Assembly: GCA_039932095.1 (NCBI GenBank)
Contig: JBDTQR010000067.1
Coordinates: forward strand, 1 to 20,855
DNA: 20,855 bases
Direction: 5' to 3'
From: Stagnihabitans sp039932095
GTDB taxonomy: Bacteria; Pseudomonadota; Alphaproteobacteria; Rhodobacterales; Rhodobacteraceae
The position numbers and the translations under genes are program-made. Below the pieces are notes generated by a model. The model did not search any database. It saw only the letters and a program-made list of their open reading frames with translations, and was not told the origin of the DNA. Of this stretch, positions 15,719-20,855 are shown in pieces. Position 1 is the stretch's first letter, and each line of letters opens with the position of its first letter.

Positions 15719-16539
15719 TTCCGGGCCCCCCTTGCATGGAACCAAAGCCCGAAGCCGGCGATCAGGACAGACGCCAGAATGATCAGCGTCGCGATGGCGT
15801 TGATTTCGGGTTTCACTCCCCGGCGGACCATGCCGAAGATGAAGATCGGCAGGGTCTGCGACCCGGTACCCGAGATGAAATAGGTAATCACCAGATCGTC
15901 CATCGAAATGATGAAGGCCAGAAGCGCGCCACCCAAAACCCCCGGCGCCAGTTGCGGTAACGTCACCTTGCGAAACGTCGTCCACTCCCCTGCCCCAAGA
16001 TCTGCTGAGGCCTCTTCAAGCGCCGGGTCCAACCCGACAAGCCGGGCCTGCACCACGATGAACACGTAAGAAATCAGGAAGGTGCATTGCCCGATGATGA
16101 TCGTCGCCAGTGACAGCCGCATGCCCATTGTCGAGAAGAAGATCAGCAGTCCGATCCCCAGCACGATATCCGGCATCATCATCGGCAGCATCAACCCGCC
16201 GGAATACACGCTCTTGCCGCGAAACCGGTGCCGTCCCAGCGCCAACGCGGTCGAAGTCCCCAGCACGGTCGAAATGCCCGTGGTAGACGCCGCGACGATC
16301 AGCGAGTTTTTCAGCGCGGCCAACAACTGCGGCGTGCTTTCGATATAGGTCGCCCTCTGGGTGACATCGAGCCGCTCGCCGATACCGAACAGGCCCTTGT
16401 ACCAATCCAGCGTAAACCCGTCCCAGATCAGCATGTTGACCGGATTCGAGTTGAAGGAATAGGCGATGATGACAAACAGCGGCGCGTAAAGAAACACGAA
16501 GAACACCAGCGAGAAGCCGGTCAGGGGTAGCTGTTTCAC
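15715..16539 (-). CDS. Polyamine-type ABC transporter permease, second (PotC-like)
   Basis: A 274-residue inner-membrane permease with about six hydrophobic segments, starting VKQLPLTGFSLVFFVFLYAP. The cytoplasmic EAA-type loop EEASADLGAGEWTTFRKVTL (residues about 180-200) docks on the ATPase, followed by LAFIISMDDLVITYFISG, a hallmark of PotC/PotI proteins. The GTG start at 16539 overlaps the stop of the first permease (GTGA). The reading frame is open far upstream of this start, but that is antisense-style overlap with the first permease gene. It pairs with the first permease to form the channel. Confidence 0.93.
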   Translation of the reverse strand: MKQLPLTGFSLVFFVFLYAPLFVIIAYSFNSNPVNMLIWDGFTLDWYKGLFGIGERLDVTQRATYIESTPQLLAALKNSLIVAASTTGISTVLGTSTALALGRHRFRGKSVYSGGLMLPMMMPDIVLGIGLLIFFSTMGMRLSLATIIIGQCTFLISYVFIVVQARLVGLDPALEEASADLGAGEWTTFRKVTLPQLAPGVLGGALLAFIISMDDLVITYFISGTGSQTLPIFIFGMVRRGVKPEINAIATLIILASVLIAGFGLWFHARGARK

Positions 16540-17417
16540 GTCATGACTCCTGCCTTGCGGGCGCGCGATCCAAACAGGATCAGTACCGTCAGAACCACCG
16601 CCATGATCACCATCGCCAGTGCCGAGCCGAAGGGCCAGTTGCGTGACGACAGGAACTGTTGTTCGATCAGGTTGCCGGTCATCAGCCCCTTCGCCCCGCC
16701 CAGCACATCTGGCACGATGAAGTTGCCGACCGCCGGGATGAACACGATGACCGACCCGCCGACGATCCCGGGGGTTGTCAACGGCAGGATCACCTTGAAA
16801 AAGGTCTGCCACGGTCTGGCCCCCAGATCGCCCGATGCCTCGATCAGACCACGGTCCAGCGTGTCGATCGACGAGAACAGTGGCAGGAACATGAAGGGCA
16901 CAAAGATATAGACCATGCCCAGCACCACGGCGGTGGGCGTGTAGAGAATGTCGAGTGGCTCGCCGATGACGCCAAGCGTCATCAGGAACGAATTCAGCAG
17001 GCCCGACGGCTTCAGGATCAAAAGCCAGGCATAAAGCCGCACGATCAGGCTGGCGAAAAACGGCAGGGCGATCAGGAACAGAAAGAACATTCGCCATTTC
17101 TGCGGCAACCGCGCTACCCAGAACGCCACCGGATAGCAGATCAGCAGACACAGGATCACCGTCAGCGCCGCCAACATCAGCGACCGCCACAGGATCTGCA
17201 GATAGACCGGCTCGAAGATCTCGATGATCCCATCGGCCCAACCAAAGATCCGGCCATAGTTCCAATGATAGAAACTCCACTCCACCCCGCCATAAAGCCC
17301 CGGCGTCAGCAGGGAAAAGATGGCGATTGTGGCCAGCGGGATCAGGAAGAAGACCGCCAGAAACAGCGTCACCGGCGACAACAGCACGAACAGCAGACCG
17401 CGTTCATGGCGGGTCAT
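16536..17417 (-). CDS. Polyamine-type ABC transporter permease, first (PotB-like)
   Basis: A 293-residue permease. The N-terminal segment LLFVLLSPVTLFLAVFFLIP is followed by a periplasmic stretch with WSFYHWNYGRIFG and further membrane segments such as LAALTVILCLLICYPVAFWV. The EAA-type loop EASGDLGARPWQTFFKVILP and VIVFIPAVGNFIVPDVLGG are typical of PotB/PotH proteins. The ATG at 17417 overlaps the ATPase stop (ATGA), and its own stop overlaps the second permease start. These tight junctions suggest stoichiometric production of the membrane complex. Confidence 0.93.
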   Translation of the reverse strand: MTRHERGLLFVLLSPVTLFLAVFFLIPLATIAIFSLLTPGLYGGVEWSFYHWNYGRIFGWADGIIEIFEPVYLQILWRSLMLAALTVILCLLICYPVAFWVARLPQKWRMFFLFLIALPFFASLIVRLYAWLLILKPSGLLNSFLMTLGVIGEPLDILYTPTAVVLGMVYIFVPFMFLPLFSSIDTLDRGLIEASGDLGARPWQTFFKVILPLTTPGIVGGSVIVFIPAVGNFIVPDVLGGAKGLMTGNLIEQQFLSSRNWPFGSALAMVIMAVVLTVLILFGSRARKAGVMT

Positions 17418-18481
17418 TGCGCCCCCTCCAGCAGATGAACCTGTGCGGGGTCAAAGGACAGGTGAACCCGGTCGCCTTCGCCCGGCGCCCGGCTGGTATC
17501 GCGGGCGACGACGGTCAGTTCCGGGCCGTCATCCGGTGTTATCTTCAGATGCAGATCCGCGCCGAGATAGACGGCGCGGCGGACGGTGCCGGCAATGCCG
17601 TGGCTGCCCAGAATGAAATCAGTCGGGCGGATCACCGCTGTGACCGCCATTTCCGCGCGCAAGTTGCCCGCAGGCACTGTCACGGCCTGTCCGGCCAGAA
17701 CAATGTCCGCCGTATCGCCACCCACCCTGTTGACACGGGCCGGCAAAAGATTGGTCTCGCCAATGAACTCTGCCACAAAGCGGGTCTTGGGTTTGCGGTA
17801 GATGTCGCGCGGCGAGCCTATCTGTTCGACCTTGCCCGCCCGCATCACCACGATACGGTCAGACATGGTCAGCGCCTCTTCCTGATCATGCGTCACGAAG
17901 ACAAAGGCGATGCCCAGCCGGTGCTGCAGGTCCTTCAGTTCGAACTGCATCTGTTGGCGCAGGTTGCGGTCAAGCGCTGAAAGCGGCTCATCCAGCAGCA
18001 GCAGCCGGGGCTTGGCCACGATGGCGCGGGCCAGTGCCACACGCTGTCGCTGGCCGCCCGAAAGCTGCCCGGGACTGCGGGTGCCCAGATCGGCCATGCC
18101 GACCTTGTCCAGCGCTTCGGCCACCTCGGCCATGCGCACCGTCCGGCTGACGCCCTGCACCTCCAGCGCATAGCCGACATTGCGGGCGACCGTCATATGG
18201 GGGAACAAGGCATAGGACTGAAACACCGTGTTCACCGGGCGGCGATGGGGCGGCAGTCCGGTCAGATCGGCGCCATCGAGGCGGACCGTGCCATCGTCGA
18301 TCTGCTCGAAACCGGCGATGGCCCGCAGCAGGGTGGTCTTGCCACAGCCCGACGGGCCCAGCAGCGTCACGAATTCGCCGTCACCCACCGACAGATCGAC
18401 CCCGTCGAGGGCCGCAATGTTGCGGCCTTCGGGGGTGGTGAAGATGCGCCGCGCGGCGCGGATTTCCAGCAAAGGTTTCAT
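17414..18481 (-). CDS. Polyamine-type ABC transporter ATP-binding protein (PotA-like)
   Basis: A 355-residue ATPase, the usual length of PotA/PotG proteins with a C-terminal TOBE domain. Visible in order: Walker A LGPSGCGKTT, Q-loop FQSYALFPHMTV, signature LSGGQRQRVALARAI, Walker B LLLLDEPLSALD and H-loop VFVTHDQEEAL. The block PRDIYRKPKTRFVAEFIGETN leads into a TOBE-like regulatory region of about 110 residues ending VHLSFDPAQVHLLEG. It lies 15 bases after the binding-protein stop and overlaps the first permease by 4 bases. It powers import through the PotB/PotC-like pair. Confidence 0.95.
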   Translation of the reverse strand: MKPLLEIRAARRIFTTPEGRNIAALDGVDLSVGDGEFVTLLGPSGCGKTTLLRAIAGFEQIDDGTVRLDGADLTGLPPHRRPVNTVFQSYALFPHMTVARNVGYALEVQGVSRTVRMAEVAEALDKVGMADLGTRSPGQLSGGQRQRVALARAIVAKPRLLLLDEPLSALDRNLRQQMQFELKDLQHRLGIAFVFVTHDQEEALTMSDRIVVMRAGKVEQIGSPRDIYRKPKTRFVAEFIGETNLLPARVNRVGGDTADIVLAGQAVTVPAGNLRAEMAVTAVIRPTDFILGSHGIAGTVRRAVYLGADLHLKITPDDGPELTVVARDTSRAPGEGDRVHLSFDPAQVHLLEGAQ

Positions 18482-18496
18482 CGCCGCGCGTGCCCC

Positions 18497-19519
18497 TTAT
18501 TGCGCCGTCCGGATGGCGTTCCACGCCCGGTCATAATATTTCAGCGCCGCGCCGAGGTCCTGGAAAATCTGCAACCGCGCCATGGTTTCGGCCTGCACAT
18601 TGATGTTCGGATTGGATTTGATGAAATCCGGGGTCAACTCGTTCGCCGGGCCGTTCGGGGTACCGTTGAATTGCTGCGCGACGTTCAGCGCCGCAATTTC
18701 CGGCTTCAGGTAGAACTCCATGAACTTCTTGGCCGCCTCCTTGTGCGGCGCGGTCTTCAGCACACAGATGTTTTCCTGATACATCGTCGCACCCTCTTCC
18801 GGGATGATGTATTTGATGTTCGGCGTGTCGGTGAAGAAGACATTGCCGCCGACGAAGTAATGCGCCGCAGCAATGTCACCCGACAGCAGCAGCGGCATGG
18901 ATTCGTAGGTGAAGGCGGTCACGTCCTTCTTGTGGCTGATGACATAGTCTGCCGCCGCCTGAATTTCGGCCGGATCGGTCGAATTGACCGACTTGCCGGT
19001 CATGATCAGACCCATGCCCAGCACTTCGCGCATGTCATCCAGCAGGCTGATCTTGGCGCCGGTCTTTTCCGGAATTTCAAAGAAATCCTTCCAACCCGTG
19101 ATCGGCCCCGTCACGTCCTCGTTGTAGAAGATGCCGACGGTTCCCCACGCATAAGGCAGGCAATATGTGCTGTCCGGATCTTCTTTCGACCGCTTGGACA
19201 CCGGCTCGATATTGGTGAAGGCCGGGTCTTCGTTGATATGGGTCTGCTCCAGAAGGTCCAGCTTCACCATGATGTCCTGCATCCAGACCGAAGGCCAGAC
19301 GATGTCATAGCCCGTGGCACCAGCCTGAATCTTCGCCAGCATTTCCTCGTTGGACGAATAGGTGTCCAGCGTGACCTTGATGCCGGTCTCTTCGGTGAAT
19401 TTCGTCAGGACCTCGGGGTTGATGTAGTCACCCCAATTGTAGAGAGCCAGGGTGTCCTCTGCATGCGCCGTCATCGCGGCCAGTGCGAAGGGTAATGCGT
19501 AGATAAGGGCCTTGTTCAT
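18497..19519 (-). CDS. Polyamine-type ABC transporter, periplasmic substrate-binding protein (PotD/PotF-like)
   Basis: A 340-residue binding protein with a Sec signal peptide, MNKALIYALPFALAAMTAHA, likely cut before Glu21. The mature start LALYNWGDYINPEVLTKF and the block YCLPYAWGTVGIFYNEDV are classic for spermidine/putrescine-binding proteins. The region that in PotD relatives, as I recall, carries a Trp-x-Asp next to the ligand reads here GATMYQENICVLKTAPHKEA, with Tyr and Glu in place of Trp and Asp. The ligand may therefore be a modified amine or another cation rather than a plain polyamine. ATG 19519 follows GGGAG and precedes the signal peptide. It is the first gene of the operon. Confidence 0.93.
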   Translation of the reverse strand: MNKALIYALPFALAAMTAHAEDTLALYNWGDYINPEVLTKFTEETGIKVTLDTYSSNEEMLAKIQAGATGYDIVWPSVWMQDIMVKLDLLEQTHINEDPAFTNIEPVSKRSKEDPDSTYCLPYAWGTVGIFYNEDVTGPITGWKDFFEIPEKTGAKISLLDDMREVLGMGLIMTGKSVNSTDPAEIQAAADYVISHKKDVTAFTYESMPLLLSGDIAAAHYFVGGNVFFTDTPNIKYIIPEEGATMYQENICVLKTAPHKEAAKKFMEFYLKPEIAALNVAQQFNGTPNGPANELTPDFIKSNPNINVQAETMARLQIFQDLGAALKYYDRAWNAIRTAQ

Positions 19520-19551
19520 GGTTTACTCCCGTGTGGTGCGCCGAAACGCCG

Positions 19552-19581
19552 ATTCTTGTCATGGCTATGACAGAATGCTAA
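19552..19581 (-). promoter_or_regulatory. Candidate promoter of the polyamine-type importer with embedded inverted repeat (RpiR operator candidate)
   Basis: On the reverse strand TTAGCA (19576-19581) and AAGAAT (19552-19557) are 18 bases apart; each matches four of six consensus bases. Between them lies TGTCAT-GGCT-ATGACA (19557-19572), a perfect 6-base inverted repeat whose flanks TTC and GAA extend the symmetry with a one-base offset. It sits in the 82-base space shared with the divergent RpiR-family gene and is the best operator candidate there. Confidence 0.55.
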
Positions 19582-19601
19582 CATCGAATTGAAATGACGC
19601 A

Positions 19602-20465
19602 ATGCATATCATGAACGATTCTGATGGTCCCACCCCGGTCTCACCGCTTTTGCTGCGTTTGAAAGCAGCCGAAGGCGATTTGACGAAATCCGAGGCGGTG
19701 TTGGCCCAGTGGTTCGGCCGGAACGAGTCAACTTTGGGTCTCGAAACCGGTGCAACCATTGCCGCGAAGACCGGCGTCAGCGAGATCACGGTCAGCCGGT
19801 TCCTGCGCCGTCTGGGGTATCGCGGCATGGCAGCCCTCAGAGAGGATTTGCAGACGCGCGGTACCGCACAGTTGAACGGTTCGGAATTCTATCTGCGGCT
19901 GCTCGATGGCGAATTGGGCACTCTGATCCGCCGCGACGCCGAAGCAGTCCTGGCGATCGGGACGCAAGTCGCGCGTCCGGAATGGGAGCAGGCCATCGAG
20001 GCGATCCATTCGGCGGATGCGGTCTATGTGACCGGCTTTCAGACGGTGCGCGGTGCGGCCGAAGATTTCCGACGTCGTCTGGCAATCATCCGCGACCATG
20101 TGACCTTTGTGGCCGCGCACGATTCCGGTCTGGCCGAATGGCTACCGGGCCGCCACGCCAACCGCTGCCTGATCCTGATCGACACCGTACCCTATGCCCG
20201 CGAGACCGAGCCGATCGTCAGGCTGGCAAAGACGGCTGGCATGAAAGTGGTTGTCATCACCGAAGAGTTGAACACCTGGGCCGCGGCCTATACTCCGCTA
20301 GTGTTCTTCGTGGTCAGCAAGGTCCACGCCTATGTCGAAAGCTCGGGCCCGCTCGCTTCGCTGCTCAGTCTGGTGACCCATTCGGTTGCCGCCCGCGATC
20401 CGGAAACCGCAAAAGCCCGGCTTGCCGCATGGCCCACTCTTCTACGGGAGTTGGGGCTTTTTTGA
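19602..20465 (+). CDS. MurR/RpiR-family transcriptional regulator with altered SIS domain
   Basis: A 287-residue regulator. Residues about 15-90 form the RpiR helix-turn-helix: LTKSEAVLAQWF, ATIAAKTGVSEITVSRFLRR, LGYRGMAALREDL. Residues about 125-260 form a SIS-like domain with ADAVYVTGFQTVRGAAEDF, CLILIDTVPYARETEPIV and AGMKVVVITE. Standard SIS domains use a G-x-G-x-S loop and an S-x-S-G-x-T loop for sugar phosphates. Here these read GFQTVR and DTVPYARET (Asp194-Pro197-Tyr198), so a sugar phosphate is not the expected ligand. It is divergent from the polyamine-type importer, with a palindrome between, and likely controls that operon. ATG 19602 is taken as start; ATG 19611 is possible, and neither has a strong ribosome site. 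Confidence 0.9.
   Translation: MHIMNDSDGPTPVSPLLLRLKAAEGDLTKSEAVLAQWFGRNESTLGLETGATIAAKTGVSEITVSRFLRRLGYRGMAALREDLQTRGTAQLNGSEFYLRLLDGELGTLIRRDAEAVLAIGTQVARPEWEQAIEAIHSADAVYVTGFQTVRGAAEDFRRRLAIIRDHVTFVAAHDSGLAEWLPGRHANRCLILIDTVPYARETEPIVRLAKTAGMKVVVITEELNTWAAAYTPLVFFVVSKVHAYVESSGPLASLLSLVTHSVAARDPETAKARLAAWPTLLRELGLF
20432..20463 (+). terminator. Intrinsic terminator overlapping the 3' end of the RpiR-family gene
   Basis: GCCCACTC (20432-20439) pairs with GAGT and GGGC (20448-20451 and 20454-20457), with a two-base bulge and an 8-base loop. Six T follow at 20458-20463, immediately before the stop TGA (20463-20465). The hairpin and T run therefore encode the last codons of the regulator. Confidence 0.6.
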
Positions 20466-20622
20466 TCGCCAGACATGCTGGCCGCGACCCAGCCCGAAAT
20501 CGCCTGCAGCGTCCTGTGGGCGAATGATCCGTTCCTGCCCAGGGAAAAGTCAGCGGTCCCTTGTTCCTTGGCGGTCATGATCGTATCGAAGGCGTGACCC
20601 CGTTCACCGCAGGAGCCGCGTC
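20466..20622. other. 157-base spacer before the MFS gene
   Basis: No gene is supported. A weak forward promoter is possible, TTGTTC (20561-20566) with TATCGA (20584-20589), spacer 17. The ribosome site AGGAG (20611-20615) belongs to the next gene. Reverse-strand open frames here run antisense into the regulator gene and look like coincidence. Confidence 0.35.
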
Positions 20623-20855
20623 ATGCCCCAAACCACCTCAACCCTGACGCTGTTTCGCAATCAGACGTTCCGGATGCTGTGGATCGCCGCCCTGGCCTCG
20701 AACTTCGGCGGTTTGGTGCAAGGCGTCGGGGCGGCCTGGATGATGACCAGCCTGTCAGGCTCGCAAAGCATGGTGGCGCTGGTTCAGGCGTCCGTCACCT
20801 TGCCGATCATGATCTTTTCCCTGCTGGCCGGGGTGTTTGCCGACAATTTCGACCG
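20623..20855 (+). CDS. MFS transporter, N-terminal part (cut by window edge)
   Basis: The first 77 codons are visible. The protein opens MPQTTSTLTLFRNQTFRMLW, then ALASNFGGLVQGVGAAWMM in the first membrane helix, LVQASVTLPIMIFSLLAGVF in the second, and ADNFDR at the edge, where family members carry the D-R-x-x-R loop between helices 2 and 3. The LFRN-x-x-F-R-x-LW start is typical of the EntS/MFS_3 group of exporters. The start is firm: AGGAG lies 7 bases upstream of ATG 20623. It is separated from the regulator by a terminator and so is probably an independent unit. The substrate is unknown. Confidence 0.85.
   Translation, partial: MPQTTSTLTLFRNQTFRMLWIAALASNFGGLVQGVGAAWMMTSLSGSQSMVALVQASVTLPIMIFSLLAGVFADNFD

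Noticed and set aside
18197..19495. A 432-codon forward open frame opposite the ATPase and binding-protein genes of the polyamine-type importer.
   Set aside because: It is antisense to genes with intact ABC and binding-protein motifs; its composition is Arg/His-rich and motif-free.
1..20855. Defence system, prophage, insertion sequence, CRISPR array or tRNA-linked island.
   Set aside because: No transposase, integrase, nuclease, toxin-antitoxin, repeat array or tRNA-like sequence was seen; all long genes belong to metabolism, transport or regulation, and no long direct or terminal inverted repeats were noticed.

Overview
The window is GC-rich, densely packed bacterial chromosome. The gene content suggests an alphaproteobacterium of the Rhodobacterales/Paracoccaceae type: a Hint-domain protein, RpiR- and LacI-controlled ABC importers, an ElaA-like acetyltransferase next to dapE, and GTG starts with 4-base stop/start overlaps. 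This assignment is an inference from gene style; no marker gene is present. I found no rRNA, tRNA, CRISPR array, insertion sequence or phage gene.

Layout. (1) 1-4683: an acyl-CoA/aromatic acid module. A crotonase gene cut by the left edge is divergent from a feruloyl-CoA-synthase-type ligase, an HSD10-like short-chain dehydrogenase and an acyl-CoA dehydrogenase, packed head to tail. Together they look like activation plus beta-oxidation of a phenylpropanoid-like acid. (2) 4686-5681: a reverse-strand protein with a C-terminal Hint-like domain that seems to lack the catalytic residues. (3) 5901-7477: dapE (lysine/cell-wall biosynthesis) translationally coupled to a GNAT acetyltransferase. (4) 7499-14533: a sugar-uptake locus. 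On the reverse strand lie a periplasmic binding protein, a double ATPase and a permease of the ribose type, then an APH-fold kinase and a VOC protein. Divergently, on the forward strand, lie a LacI-family regulator and an NAD-dependent epimerase-like protein. The shared 129-base control region holds a palindrome inside a candidate promoter. (5) 14642-20465: a polyamine-type ABC importer (binding protein, ATPase, two permeases) ending in a DmpA/BapA-like P1 peptidase. The last four genes overlap by 4 bases each. The locus is divergent from an RpiR-family regulator whose sugar-phosphate-binding motif is replaced. An inverted repeat sits between the -35 and -10 of the likely importer promoter. 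(6) 20623-20855: the start of an MFS transporter, cut by the right edge.

The parts most likely to be undescribed are two substrate-specific pathways of unknown substrate. One is the importer-plus-P1-peptidase operon with its unusual RpiR protein. The other is the sugar importer whose operon carries an APH-fold kinase in place of a recognisable sugar kinase. I saw no sign of a defence system or a mobile island. No intergenic stretch exceeds 300 bases; the longest gaps, 5682-5900 and 20466-20622, are described under features.
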